A stretch of DNA of 64,000 nucleotides from Streptomyces alboniger. Its GTDB lineage: Bacteria; Actinomycetota; Actinomycetes; Streptomycetales; Streptomycetaceae. How positions within the stretch are numbered: position 1 is the stretch's first letter; every line of letters starts with the position of its first letter. The position numbers were made by a program, and so were the translations under genes. This document shows, piece after piece, positions 1-8,689 of the stretch. Where the stretch lies: contig NZ_CP023695.1 of assembly GCF_008704395.1 (NCBI RefSeq), positions 1,426,001-1,490,000 of the forward strand, read 5' to 3'. The notes beneath the pieces were generated by a model. It saw nothing but the letters and a program-made list of their open reading frames with translations, was not told the origin of the DNA and ran no database searches.

Positions 1-693
1 GTAGCGGACCCAGCCGGTGACCTTGCCGGTGCCGACGCGCTGCTCGGCGCCGATGGGCGCGGCGAGGTTCTCCTGACGGGCGGCGGCCGCGAAGTGCTTC
101 ACCCGGCGGGTGGACCAGCCGCGGGTGAGCTGGGCGAGCCAGGCGTACTGCGGCTCCATGCGGCGGTGGTCGAAGCCGGCGAAGGCGGCCTTGCCCGAGG
201 TGGTGGTGCCTTCGCCGTAGACGGACAGGATCTCGTCGGCGCAGGCGGCGTCGCTGCGGGTGGGGAGCGTGGCGCCCGTGGCGGGGCACGCCTTCGCGAG
301 GGCCCCGGCCGCCGGGTCGGTGAGATAGCGGCTGGTGGTGCGCCAGTCGCCGCCCCGGGGCGTGCGTATCTTGCCGTGGCGCAGCATCCAGAACATGGTG
401 GCGTCACCGACGTCGTTCTTGATGACGGTGTTGTCCCAGTCGAAGGTGGCGACGGGCTTGGCGCCGCCCTTGTGGCCGCGGGCCCCGCAGTGGCCGTACG
501 TGTCGATCATGCGCTGGAGCCGTGCCTTGTTCTCGCCGTGCCAGCCGCGCGAGACGGTGAGGTCGGGACAGGGGGCGGGCCGCTCCCCGGGGTCGGTCTG
601 GGTGGCCTCCGCGGTGGCCTGGACGGTGAGGAGACCGGCCGAGGCGACGGCGAGTACGGCTGCGGCCGCGACGGCGCGGCGCTTGAGGTTCAC
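1..693 (-). CDS. Secreted HAD-superfamily phosphatase, 3' end cut by window edge
   Basis: Reads leftward; the C-terminus lies outside the window. The GTG at 693 is preferred over the GTG at 699 because a GGGAG lies about 8 nt upstream of 693 but only 2 nt upstream of 699. The N-terminus (NLKRRAVAAAAVLAVASAG) is a signal peptide with an Arg pair and an Ala-rich hydrophobic core, so the enzyme is probably exported. Shortly after it comes a HAD motif I, FDWDNTVIKND, with the nucleophile/acid Asp pair, followed by DATMFWML as in phosphoserine-phosphatase-like HAD proteins. The substrate cannot be told. A hairpin at 718-749 separates it from the amine cluster. Confidence 0.75.
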   Translation of the reverse strand, partial: MNLKRRAVAAAAVLAVASAGLLTVQATAEATQTDPGERPAPCPDLTVSRGWHGENKARLQRMIDTYGHCGARGHKGGAKPVATFDWDNTVIKNDVGDATMFWMLRHGKIRTPRGGDWRTTSRYLTDPAAGALAKACPATGATLPTRSDAACADEILSVYGEGTTTSGKAAFAGFDHRRMEPQYAWLAQLTRGWSTRRVKHFAAAARQENLAAPIGAEQRVGTGKVTGWVRY

Positions 694-717
694 GAACACG
701 CTCCCGTGTCTACGCAG

Positions 718-749
718 GTCAGCCGGGCGTCGCGCGACGCCCGGCTGAC
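718..749 (-). terminator. Hairpin terminator after the glnA4-ALDH-SDR operon
   Basis: Perfect 14-bp inverted repeat (GTCAGCCGGGCGTC / GACGCCCGGCTGAC) with a GCGC loop. It lies just past the SDR stop on the minus strand and before the HAD gene start. There is no strong T-run, as is common in Streptomyces. Confidence 0.7.
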
Positions 750-771
750 GGGGTGGTGGCCGGAGGATGAA

Positions 772-1554
772 CTACAGGGGCGTGACGTACGCCCCGGTGA
801 GGCCGCCGTCGACGAGGAAGTCCGTGGCGTTCACGAACGAGGCGTCGTCGCTGGCGAGGAACGCCACCGCGGACGCCATCTCCTCGGCCTCGGCGAAGCG
901 GCCCACCGGGATGTGCACGAGCCGGCGCGCGGCGCGCTCGGGGTCCTTGGCGAACAGTTCCTGGAGGAGCGGGGTGTTGACGGGGCCGGGGCACAGCGCG
1001 TTGACGCGGATGCCCTCGCGGGCGAACTGCACGCCCAGCTCGCGGGACATGGCGAGGACGCCGCCCTTGGACGCGGTGTAGGAGATCTGCGAGGTCGCGG
1101 CGCCCATCCGCGCCACGAACGACGCGGTGTTGATGATCGAGCCCTTGCCCTGGCGCCGCATGTAGGGGATGGCGGCCTTGCAGCAGAGGTAGACGGAGGT
1201 GAGGTTGACCTCCTGGACGCGCTTCCAGGCCTCCAGGCCGGTGTCCAGGATGGAGTCGTCGTCGGGCGGCGAGATGCCCGCGTTGTTGAAGGCGATGTCG
1301 ACGGAGCCGTAGGTGTCGAAGGCCGTCCTGAAGAGCGCCTCGACCTGCTCGGCGTCGGTGACGTCGACCTTCACGAAGGTCCCGCCGACCTCCTCGGCGG
1401 CGGCCTTGCCCGCGCTCTCGTCGATGTCGCCGCAGACGACGTTCGCGCCCTCGGAGGCGAGGCGGCGCGCGGTGGCGAGGCCGATGCCGCTGCCGGCGCC
1501 GGTGATGACGGCGGTGCGGCCGACGAGGCGGCGGCAGATGTTCTGCTCAGTCAC
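772..1554 (-). CDS. SDR-family NAD(P)-dependent oxidoreductase
   Basis: A 260-residue classical short-chain dehydrogenase. It has the Rossmann motif TGAGSGIG near residues 18-25, an NNAG motif (AFNNAGIS), the catalytic Ser in NTAS and the Tyr-Lys pair in SYTASKGG. The start overlaps the upstream aldehyde dehydrogenase stop by 4 nt, so the two are translationally coupled and share the glnA4 operon. Annotation by family would give 3-oxoacyl-ACP reductase, but the context suggests an alcohol oxidation in amine catabolism, possibly of the hydroxyl of gamma-glutamylethanolamide. That substrate is an inference. Confidence 0.9.
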   Translation of the reverse strand: MTEQNICRRLVGRTAVITGAGSGIGLATARRLASEGANVVCGDIDESAGKAAAEEVGGTFVKVDVTDAEQVEALFRTAFDTYGSVDIAFNNAGISPPDDDSILDTGLEAWKRVQEVNLTSVYLCCKAAIPYMRRQGKGSIINTASFVARMGAATSQISYTASKGGVLAMSRELGVQFAREGIRVNALCPGPVNTPLLQELFAKDPERAARRLVHIPVGRFAEAEEMASAVAFLASDDASFVNATDFLVDGGLTGAYVTPL

Positions 1555-2927
1555 TGTGCGGGACCTTCCGTGCTGATGAAGACGTTCTTGGTTTCCGTGA
1601 AGGCGTGCAGGGCGTCGGGGCCGAGTTCACGGCCGAGGCCGGACTGTTTGTAGCCGCCGAAGGGTGTCCAGTAGCGGACGCTGGAGTGCGAGTTGACGGA
1701 GAGGTTCCCGGCCTTGACGGCCGCGGAGACGCGCAGGGCCCGGCCGACGTCCCGCGTCCAGATGGAGCCGGACAGGCCGTAGTCGGTGGCGTTGGCGAGC
1801 CGGATCGCGTCGGCCTCGTCCTCGAAGGGGATGACGACGGCGACGGGGCCGAAGACCTCCTCCGTGGCCACCGGGGCCTGGGGGTCGACGTCGGTGAGCA
1901 GGGTCGGCGGGAACCAGAAGCCGGGGCCCTCGGGGGCCGTTCCGTGGATGCCCTCGCCCGGGGTGACGTAGGCGCGGACGCGGTCCAGCTGGGTCCTGGA
2001 GATCAGCGGGCCCATCTGGGTCTTCTCGTCGGACGGGTCGCCGACGACGACCGACTCGATCGCGGGCCGCACGGTCTCCAGGAAGCGGTCGTACACCGAC
2101 CGCTGGACGAGGACGCGGGTGCGGGCGCAGCAGTCCTGGCCGGAGTTGTCCAGGTACGACATGGGGGTGGCGAGGGCCGCCGCTTCCACGTCGGCGTCGG
2201 CGAAGACGATGTTCGGGCTCTTGCCGCCGAGTTCGAGGGTCAGGCGCTTCACCCGGTCGGCGCACGAGGCCATGATCCGCTTGCCGACGCCGGTGGAGCC
2301 GGTGAAGACGATCTTGGCGACGCCGGGGTGTTCGACGAGCGCGTTGCCCGCGACGGCGCCCTCGCCGGGCAGGACCTGGAAGAGGCCTTCGGGGAGGCCG
2401 GCCGCCAGGGCGAGTTCGGCGAGGCGCAGCGCGGTGAGGGGCGTCGTCTCGGCCGGCTTGAGGATCACCGCGTTGCCCGCCGCGAGGGCGGGAGCCGTGC
2501 CCCACGCGGCGATCGGCATCGGGAAGTTCCAGGGAGCGATGACGCCGACGACCCCGAGGGGTTCGAGGACGGTGACGTTCAGGCCGCCGGGCACGGGGAT
2601 CTGCCGGCCGCTCAGCCGCTCGGCCCCACCGGCCGAGTAGTCGAGCAGGTCACGGACGTTGCCTGCCTCCCAGCGGGCGTTGCCGATGACGTGACCGGCC
2701 TCGCGCACCTCCAGGCGGGCCAGCTCTTCGAGGTGGTCGTCGACCTGGGCGGCGAAGCGGCGCAGCAGCCGGGCCCGGTCGGCGGGGGCGGCCGCGGCCC
2801 ACTGCTCCTGGGCCCGCGCGGCCCGGGTGACGGCGGCGTCGACGTCCTGCGCGGTGGCGGCGGGGACGGTCGCGACGACCTCTTCCGTCGCCGGGTTCAG
2901 TACGTCGAGTTTCATGACCTCAAGCAA
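1551..2927 (-). CDS. NAD(P)-dependent aldehyde dehydrogenase of the glnA4 operon
   Basis: 458 residues, ALDH superfamily. The oxyanion/cofactor segment APWNFPMPIAAWG, the FTGSTGVGK nucleotide loop, the general base Glu in LELGGKSPNIVF and the catalytic Cys in NSGQDCC are all present. The TTG at 2927 is chosen because a GAGG overlapping the glnA4 stop lies 5 nt upstream; the ATG at 2915 has only a badly spaced AGG. It lies 7 nt after glnA4 and overlaps the SDR by 4 nt. Expected role: oxidation of the gamma-glutamyl aldehyde intermediate to the acid (gamma-glutamylglycine if ethanolamine is the substrate). Confidence 0.9.
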   Translation of the reverse strand: MLEVMKLDVLNPATEEVVATVPAATAQDVDAAVTRAARAQEQWAAAAPADRARLLRRFAAQVDDHLEELARLEVREAGHVIGNARWEAGNVRDLLDYSAGGAERLSGRQIPVPGGLNVTVLEPLGVVGVIAPWNFPMPIAAWGTAPALAAGNAVILKPAETTPLTALRLAELALAAGLPEGLFQVLPGEGAVAGNALVEHPGVAKIVFTGSTGVGKRIMASCADRVKRLTLELGGKSPNIVFADADVEAAALATPMSYLDNSGQDCCARTRVLVQRSVYDRFLETVRPAIESVVVGDPSDEKTQMGPLISRTQLDRVRAYVTPGEGIHGTAPEGPGFWFPPTLLTDVDPQAPVATEEVFGPVAVVIPFEDEADAIRLANATDYGLSGSIWTRDVGRALRVSAAVKAGNLSVNSHSSVRYWTPFGGYKQSGLGRELGPDALHAFTETKNVFISTEGPAQ

Positions 2928-2934
2928 GGCTGCC

Positions 2935-4305
2935 TCACATGCGTTCGAAGGAGCGGCGGAGCTCCCAGTCGGTCACCGCGGAGTCGAAGGCGTCCAGCTC
3001 GACCCGCGCCATGTTGCGGTAGTGCGCGACCACCTCGTCGCCGAAGGCGGCCTTGGCGATGGGGCTGTTCTCCCACAGCTCGGCGGCCTCGCGCAGGGTG
3101 GTGGGGACGTGTTCGTAGTCGCCGGTGTACGCGTTTCCGGTGCACTCGTCCGGCAGTTCGAGCTTGTGCTCTATGCCGTACAGGCCGGCCGCGACGAGCC
3201 CGGCGACGGCGAGGTGCGGGTTCACGTCGCCGCCGGGCAGCCGGTTCTCGAAGCGCAGCGAGCGGCCGTGGCCGACCACGCGCAGGGCGCAGGTGCGGTT
3301 GTCGTAGCCCCACGCGGCGGCGGTCGGCGCGAAGGAGCCGGGCACGAACCGCTTGTAGGAGTTGATGTGGGGCGCGTAGAGGAGGGAGAAGTCGCGCAGC
3401 GCGGCGAGCTGTCCGGCCAGGAAGTGCCGCATGACGGGTGACATCCCGCCCGGGTCGTCCTGGGAGCCCCGCATGACGTTGTTCCCGTCGGCGTCCTGGA
3501 GCGAGAGGTGGATGTGGCAGGAGTTGCCCTCGCGCTCGTTGAACTTGGCCATGAAGGTGAGCGAGACGCCTTCCTGGGCCGCGATCTCCTTGGCGCCGGT
3601 CTTGTAGATGGCGTGCTGGTCGCAGGTGACGAGGGCCTCGTCGTAGCGGAACACGATCTCGTGCTGGCCGGGGTTGCACTCGCCCTTGGCGGACTCGACG
3701 ACCAGGCCGGCGGTCGTCATGTCGTTGCGGATGCGGCGCAGGAGCGGCTCGATGCGGCCGGTGCCGAGGACGGAGTAGTCGATGTTGTACTGGTTGGCCG
3801 GGGTGAGGTTCTTGTATCCGGCGTCCCAGGCCTGCTCGTAGGTGTCCTTGAAGACGATGAACTCCAGCTCGGTGCCGACGTGCGCGGTGTAGCCCAGCTC
3901 GGCGAGGCGCTCCAGCTGGCGGCGGAGGATCTGCCGGGGCGCGGCGACCACGGGCGATCCGTCGCTCCAGGCGAGGTCGGCGATCAGCATCGCAGTGCCC
4001 TCGTTCCAGGGGACGCGGCGCAGGGTGCTCAGGTCGGCGTGCATGGCGAAGTCGCCGTAGCCGCGGTCCCAGGAGGACATCGCGTATCCGTCGACGGTGT
4101 TCATCTCCGGGTCGACGGCGAGGAGGTAGTTGCAGCCCTCCGTGCCGTGTTCGAGGACCTCGTCGAGGAAGAAGCGGGCGGCGAACCGCTTGCCCTGGAG
4201 CCGCCCCTGCATATCGGGGAAGGCCAGGACGACAGTGTCGATCTCGCCGCTCGCGACCAGGGCCGTCAGCTCCTGGACGGCGAGCGGGGGTGTGCGGTCT
4301 GCCAC
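2935..4305 (-). CDS. glnA4: Glutamine synthetase-like gamma-glutamyl amine ligase (GlnA4-type)
   Basis: 456 residues with glutamine synthetase architecture: beta-grasp N-domain, then metal-binding TELEF (145-149), PGQHE (212-216) and GNSCHIHLS (260-268), and the RFENRLPGGDVNP active-site arginine segment. GTG start at 4305 has AAGGAGG 8 nt upstream. Its gene set (FadR regulator, amine permease, ALDH, class I amidotransferase-type hydrolase) matches the S. coelicolor GlnA4 locus, where GlnA4 was reported to be gamma-glutamylethanolamide synthetase rather than a nitrogen-assimilating glutamine synthetase. It would glutamylate ethanolamine in an ATP-dependent step. Assignment to GlnA4 rather than GlnA2/GlnA3 rests on neighbours. 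Confidence 0.88.
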   Translation of the reverse strand: MADRTPPLAVQELTALVASGEIDTVVLAFPDMQGRLQGKRFAARFFLDEVLEHGTEGCNYLLAVDPEMNTVDGYAMSSWDRGYGDFAMHADLSTLRRVPWNEGTAMLIADLAWSDGSPVVAAPRQILRRQLERLAELGYTAHVGTELEFIVFKDTYEQAWDAGYKNLTPANQYNIDYSVLGTGRIEPLLRRIRNDMTTAGLVVESAKGECNPGQHEIVFRYDEALVTCDQHAIYKTGAKEIAAQEGVSLTFMAKFNEREGNSCHIHLSLQDADGNNVMRGSQDDPGGMSPVMRHFLAGQLAALRDFSLLYAPHINSYKRFVPGSFAPTAAAWGYDNRTCALRVVGHGRSLRFENRLPGGDVNPHLAVAGLVAAGLYGIEHKLELPDECTGNAYTGDYEHVPTTLREAAELWENSPIAKAAFGDEVVAHYRNMARVELDAFDSAVTDWELRRSFERM

Positions 4306-4338
4306 GGGAAATGCCTCCTTGGGTCAGCCGGGAGCCAT

Positions 4339-4358
4339 AAGGTATTGCGGAGAACCTT
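4339..4358. promoter_or_regulatory. Candidate regulator operator between glnA4 and the FadR gene
   Basis: The 75-bp divergent gap holds AAGGTATTGCGGAGAACCTT, with 5-bp arms AAGGT/ACCTT around a 10-nt centre. It sits where one FadR-type dimer could control both directions. The heptamer AAGGTAT recurs upstream of the permease gene at 5246-5252. Functional assignment is inference. Confidence 0.4.
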
Positions 4359-4380
4359 TGCTTGGGAAGGGGGTACGGAC

Positions 4381-5166
4381 ATGTCGCACTCGGAAGAGCG
4401 CACGGAAGAGGGCGGATCGCCCGCGGCAGCGCCCACGACATCGCCCGCGGCACACGACGACGACCGGCTGACTCCGGTGCTGCGCCCGGTGCGGGCGGGC
4501 AACGGCTTCGAGGAGGCCCTGGAGCAGATCCTCCAGGTCGTCCGCCTCGGCTTGGTGCCGGGCGGTGAACGCCTTCCGTCGGAGCGGGAGTTGGCCGACC
4601 GCCTCGGCATCAGCCGGGTCACGCTCCGCGAGGTCCTGAAGGTGCTGACGGACCAGGGGCTGGTCGAGTCGCGGCGCGGGCGCTACGGCGGCACGTTCGT
4701 ACGGCCACGCCCCGAGGCGCCGGGCGAGGACGAGCTGCGCCGCCGCATCAAGGACGTCGACGTGGAGGACGCTCTGCGCTTCCGCGAGGTCCTGGAGGTG
4801 GGCGCCGCCGGGCTCTGCGCGGCGCACGGCCTGGACGGCGAGCAGGCCGACCGGCTGCGCACGGCGCTCGCACAGACGCACGACGCCCCGCTGTCGGAGT
4901 ACCGCCGCCTGGACACTTTGCTGCACCTCACGCTCGCCGAGCTGTGCGGGTCACCGACGCTCACCGCGCAGTACGCGGCGGTCCGCGCGACCGTCAACGA
5001 CCTCCTGGACTGCATCCCGCTCCTCGTACGCAACCTGGAGCACTCGCAGCGCCAGCACACCGCGCTCGTCGAGGCGGTGCTCGACGGCGACGCCGACGGG
5101 GCGCGGGAGATGATGCGCGAGCACTGCGCGGGGACGGCGGCGCTGCTGCGGGGATTCTTGACCTGA
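4381..5166 (+). CDS. epuRI: FadR/GntR-family regulator of the amine cluster (EpuRI-like)
   Basis: 261 residues. A winged helix-turn-helix (about 45-105, with LPSERELADRLGISRVTLRE) is followed by an FCD-type all-helical ligand domain (about 125-250). The ATG at 4381 is preferred because it follows GGGAAGGGGG and the upstream open frame runs through the promoter. It is divergent from glnA4 and upstream of the permease, which is the position of EpuRI, the regulator described for glnA4 in S. coelicolor. Probably a repressor released by an amine or pathway intermediate. The first 28 residues are low-complexity Ser/Ala/Pro/acidic. Confidence 0.85.
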   Translation: MSHSEERTEEGGSPAAAPTTSPAAHDDDRLTPVLRPVRAGNGFEEALEQILQVVRLGLVPGGERLPSERELADRLGISRVTLREVLKVLTDQGLVESRRGRYGGTFVRPRPEAPGEDELRRRIKDVDVEDALRFREVLEVGAAGLCAAHGLDGEQADRLRTALAQTHDAPLSEYRRLDTLLHLTLAELCGSPTLTAQYAAVRATVNDLLDCIPLLVRNLEHSQRQHTALVEAVLDGDADGAREMMREHCAGTAALLRGFLT

Positions 5167-5245
5167 GGAGCCAGGAGGGCGCGTGTGAGGAGCGGTTAAC
5201 CATCGCGTAACGCAGGGGTCTTGCTTTCTCGCCCCCCGGACGGCA

Positions 5246-5265
5246 AAGGTATGGATCCGTTCCAT
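5246..5265. promoter_or_regulatory. Candidate operator/promoter element of the permease gene
   Basis: Contains AAGGTAT (5246-5252), shared with the glnA4/FadR gap, overlapping a 15-bp imperfect palindrome ATGGATCCGTTCCAT (5251-5265). It lies 40 bp upstream of the permease start. May be the same regulator's site; unproven. Confidence 0.35.
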
Positions 5266-5305
5266 TGAGTCACCCGCCGCAGTGCCGTCGTAGGGGAGCC
5301 GTGCC

Positions 5306-6751
5306 ATGACCGTGGAGTCCAGCAAGCCGAGCCCAGCCGAACCGGCGGACGACTATCTGGAGCGCCGGACGCTGCGCCGGGGCAGCGCGGGCTGGCTGCT
5401 GCTCACCGGGCTCGGCGTCGCCTACGTCGTCTCGGGCGACTTCTCGGGCTGGAACTACGGTCTGGCCGAGGGCGGCTTCGGCGGCCTCGGCATCGCCATG
5501 GCGCTCATGGGCGTGATGTACGCGTGCATGGTCTTCTCGCTCGCCGAGCTGTCGTCCGTGCTGCCCACGGCGGGTGGCGGCTACGGCTTCGCGCGCCGGG
5601 CGCTCGGCCCCTGGGGCGGTTTCCTGACGGGCACGGCCATCCTCATCGAGTACATCCTGGCGCCCGCCGCGATCTCCATCTTCATCGGCGACTACGTCGC
5701 GTCGCTCGGCCTCTTCGGCCTGACCTCGGGCTGGCCGGTCTACCTCGCCTGCTTCGTCATCTTCATCGGCATCCACCTGTGGGGCGTCGGCGAGGCGCTG
5801 CGCTTCAGCTTCGTCGTGACCGGCATCGCGGTGGCGGCGCTGCTGGTCTTCGCCGTCGGCGCGTTCATGGACTTCGACGCGTCGAAGCTCAACGACATCC
5901 CCGTCGAGGCGGACGCCTTCGGCGCCAACTCCTGGCTCCCGATGGGCCTGCTCGGCATCTGGGCGGCGTTCCCCTTCGGCATGTGGTTCTTCCTTGGGGT
6001 CGAGGGGGTGCCGCTGGCGGCCGAGGAGACGAAGGACCCGGCGCGTACGCTGCCGCGCGCGATCCGCTGGTCCATGGCCATCCTCGTCGCCCTCGCGCTC
6101 CTCACCTTCTTCGCGTCGGCCGGCGCGCGCGGCGCGGACGCGATCCAGGACGCGGGCAACCCCCTGGTCGAGGCGCTCCAGCCGGACGGCGAGGCGACGG
6201 GCCTGAGCCGCGTCATCAACTACGCCGGTCTTGCGGGCCTGGTGGCGTCCTTCTTCTCCCTCATCTACGCGGGCTCGCGCCAGCTCTTCGCGCTCTCCCG
6301 CGCGGGCTATCTGCCCCGCTTCCTCTCCCTCACCAGCAGCCGCAAGGCCCCCTACCTCGGCCTGCTCGTCCCCGGCGCGATCGGCTTCGGGCTCGCCGCG
6401 GCGACCGGCGACGGCGCCCGCATGCTGAACGTCGCGGTGTTCGGCGCAACCATCTCGTACGCCCTGATGTCGCTGTCGCACATCGTGCTGCGCCGCCGCG
6501 AGCCGGGTCTTGAGCGCCCCTACCGCACCCCCGGCGGCGTCCTGACCTCGTCGGTCGCGCTGGTCCTCGCCTGCGCGGCGCTGGTCGCGACCTTCCTGGT
6601 GGACGTGACGGCGGCGCTCATCGCGCTCGGGGTGTACGCGGTCGCGATCGCGTACTTCGGGAGCTACAGCCGCAAGCATCTCGTGGCGCGCGCGCCGGAG
6701 GAGGAGTTCGCGGCGCTCGCGGCGGCCGAGGCAGAGTTGACTCGCGACTGA
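5306..6751 (+). CDS. APC-superfamily amine permease, ethanolamine-transporter type
   Basis: 481 residues with about twelve hydrophobic segments and a hydrophilic N-tail. The motif VVSGDFSGWNYGLAEGG after the first helix, the AELSSVLPTAGGGYGFARRA segment and the VPLAAEETKDPARTLPRAI loop fit the EAT branch of the amino acid-polyamine-organocation superfamily. GGGGAG lies 7 nt before the ATG. It follows the FadR regulator by 139 bp on the same strand and precedes the gamma-glutamyl hydrolase, so it most likely imports the amine that GlnA4 glutamylates. Other amines are possible substrates. Confidence 0.88.
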   Translation: MTVESSKPSPAEPADDYLERRTLRRGSAGWLLLTGLGVAYVVSGDFSGWNYGLAEGGFGGLGIAMALMGVMYACMVFSLAELSSVLPTAGGGYGFARRALGPWGGFLTGTAILIEYILAPAAISIFIGDYVASLGLFGLTSGWPVYLACFVIFIGIHLWGVGEALRFSFVVTGIAVAALLVFAVGAFMDFDASKLNDIPVEADAFGANSWLPMGLLGIWAAFPFGMWFFLGVEGVPLAAEETKDPARTLPRAIRWSMAILVALALLTFFASAGARGADAIQDAGNPLVEALQPDGEATGLSRVINYAGLAGLVASFFSLIYAGSRQLFALSRAGYLPRFLSLTSSRKAPYLGLLVPGAIGFGLAAATGDGARMLNVAVFGATISYALMSLSHIVLRRREPGLERPYRTPGGVLTSSVALVLACAALVATFLVDVTAALIALGVYAVAIAYFGSYSRKHLVARAPEEEFAALAAAEAELTRD

Positions 6752-6785
6752 TGATCTCAAGGACGGCACCACGAAGGAGAACAGA

Positions 6786-7472
6786 TTGAGCACCAGGCCG
6801 CTGATCGGTGTCAGCACCTACCTGGAGTCGAGGGCGAGCTGGGGCGTGTGGGAACTGCCCGCGGCCCTGCTGCCCGTGGGGTACCCGCGCCAGGTGCAGG
6901 CGGCGGGCGGCATCGCCGCGATGCTTCCACCGGACGATCCTTCGTACGCGCGTTCCGTCGTCGCCCGGTTGGACGGTGTGGTCATCGCGGGCGGGCCCGA
7001 TGTCGAGCCGGTGCGGTACGGCGCCGAGCGCGAGGCGCGCACGGGGCCGCCGGCGCGGGAGCGGGACGCCTGGGAACTCGCCCTGATCGAGGCGGCGCTG
7101 GCCTCGGGGACGCCGCTGCTCGGCATCTGCCGGGGCATGCAGCTCATGAACGTGGCGCTCGGCGGGACGCTGGTCCAGCACCTGGAGGGGCACGTGGAAC
7201 TGCCGGGCGTCTTCGGCACGCACACGGTGAAGCCGGTGCCGGGCACGCTCTACGAGTCGATCGTCCCGGACGCCTGCACGGGCGTACCGACCTACCACCA
7301 CCAGGCCGTGGACCGCCTCGGCAGGGACCTCGCCCCCTCGGCCCACGCGGAGGACGGCACGGTGGAGGCCATCGAACTCCCCTCCCCCGCTTGGGCGCTG
7401 GGCGTGCAGTGGCACCCGGAGGCGGGCGAGGACACGCGCGTCATGACAGCACTGGTCCGGGCCGCTTCCTGA
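6786..7472 (+). CDS. Gamma-glutamyl hydrolase, PuuD-like class I amidotransferase fold
   Basis: 228 residues. The TTG at 6786 has AAGGAG 7 nt upstream and gives the family's N-terminus (RPLIGVSTYLE). Catalytic nucleophile Cys115 in GICRGMQLMN, and His210/Glu212 in QWHPE, complete a class I triad. There is no synthase partner domain, as in gamma-glutamyl-GABA hydrolases. It lies 34 bp after the permease and is probably cotranscribed. In this cluster it should release glutamate from the oxidised gamma-glutamyl product (gamma-glutamylglycine if the substrate is ethanolamine). Confidence 0.9.
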   Translation: MSTRPLIGVSTYLESRASWGVWELPAALLPVGYPRQVQAAGGIAAMLPPDDPSYARSVVARLDGVVIAGGPDVEPVRYGAEREARTGPPARERDAWELALIEAALASGTPLLGICRGMQLMNVALGGTLVQHLEGHVELPGVFGTHTVKPVPGTLYESIVPDACTGVPTYHHQAVDRLGRDLAPSAHAEDGTVEAIELPSPAWALGVQWHPEAGEDTRVMTALVRAAS

Positions 7473-7519
7473 GCGGGCCGCTCGTACGGTGCGACCCACT
7501 CGAACGGTGCGGGCCGTCG

Positions 7520-8512
7520 CTACCCCTGTGGGCTCTGGCCGGAGTTGTGCACACCTTGTTCGTTCGCGAACACGCCGCTCGTCCGCGTGAGCCCCAGCAG
7601 ATCCCTCCCCGGTCCCGCCGGCCGATGCCCCGTCGGCCAGACCGCCCGGAGTTCGCGGCGCAGGAGCACGTCGTCCAGGGGGATCTCCACCAGGCGCCGC
7701 GCCGCCAGTTCCTCGCCCACCGCCAGCTCGCTCAGGACCGAGGGGCCCGCGCCGCTGACCGCCGATGCCTTGACCGCCGTGGTGGAGGACAGTTCGATCA
7801 GCGGGCGGGCCAGACCGCCGAGTGCCGCGTCGAGGACCTGCCGGGTGCCCGAGCCCTCCTCGCGGAGGATCAACGGGGTCGCCGCCAGTTCCGCCGCGCC
7901 CAGCGGCCTGCCGCGCCGCGCCCAGGGGTGCCCGGGCGCCGTCACCACGACCAGCCGGTCGTGCGCGATGACCACGCCGTCGAGGCCGGCCGGCACGGTG
8001 AGCCCCTCGACGAAGCCGAGGTCCGCCTCACCGGCCAGCAACCGGGCCGCCACGGCCGCGGAGTTGCCCGCGAGGAGCGAGACGGCCGTGTCCGGCCGCT
8101 GGGTCCGCAGTGCGATGAGCCAGCCCGGCAGCAGATACTCGGCGATCGTCATGCTCGCCGCGACCCGCAGCCGTGAGTCCCGCCGGTCGCGCAGCGCCTG
8201 CGCCCCCGCGTCGAAGGCCTCCGCCGCCTCCACGATCCGCCCCGCCCAGTCCGTGACGAGCGCCCCCGCGTCCGTGAGGCGCGAGCCGCGCGGCGACCGG
8301 TCGACGAGCGCGACGCCGAGTTGCCGCTCCATGGCACGGACCCTGCCGCTCGCCGCGGGCTGCGTGATGCCCAGCTCCCGCGCGGCCCGTCCGAGGCTGC
8401 CGAGCCGGGCCACGGCGAGCAGCAGCTGGAGCGCCCCGAGGTCGGGGACGCGGTGCGCGAGCGACGCCTCCGCCGAGGCGGGCGGGGAGGCGGCGGAAGA
8501 GGGCTGACTCAT
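7520..8512 (-). CDS. LysR-family transcriptional regulator
   Basis: 330 residues: winged HTH at about 25-85 (SLGRAARELGITQPAASGRV) and a two-lobe substrate-binding domain after residue 110. It faces away from the TDT transporter gene across a short gap, the usual arrangement for a LysR regulator and its target. Convergent with the gamma-glutamyl hydrolase (47-bp gap). The effector is unknown; relatives next to TDT exporters respond to anions such as sulfite or dicarboxylates, but nothing here proves that. Confidence 0.9.
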   Translation of the reverse strand: MSQPSSAASPPASAEASLAHRVPDLGALQLLLAVARLGSLGRAARELGITQPAASGRVRAMERQLGVALVDRSPRGSRLTDAGALVTDWAGRIVEAAEAFDAGAQALRDRRDSRLRVAASMTIAEYLLPGWLIALRTQRPDTAVSLLAGNSAAVAARLLAGEADLGFVEGLTVPAGLDGVVIAHDRLVVVTAPGHPWARRGRPLGAAELAATPLILREEGSGTRQVLDAALGGLARPLIELSSTTAVKASAVSGAGPSVLSELAVGEELAARRLVEIPLDDVLLRRELRAVWPTGHRPAGPGRDLLGLTRTSGVFANEQGVHNSGQSPQG

Positions 8513-8689
8513 AAAGCCAGCTTATGCCCCCATAGGAGCGTACTCCCTGGTGGAGGCCCCGCCCCTGGACGACGCTGAATCCATGGTCACCGCCGCCCAC
8601 CCCGCCCCCTCCTCCGCACCACCCCCTCGGCCCCCGGCACCCGCTTCCCCGCGGTCCGCCACCTCGGCCCGAACTGGTACGCGTCCGTC

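Noticed and set aside
94..1653. Long plus-strand open frame opposite the HAD and SDR genes
   Set aside because: Low-complexity Gly/Ala/Arg/Val protein antisense to two clear genes; a GC-rich shadow frame.
7473..7519. Repeated CGTACGGTGCG / CGAACGGTGCG in the gap between hydrolase and LysR genes
   Set aside because: Two short near repeats that do not form a convincing terminator or operator.
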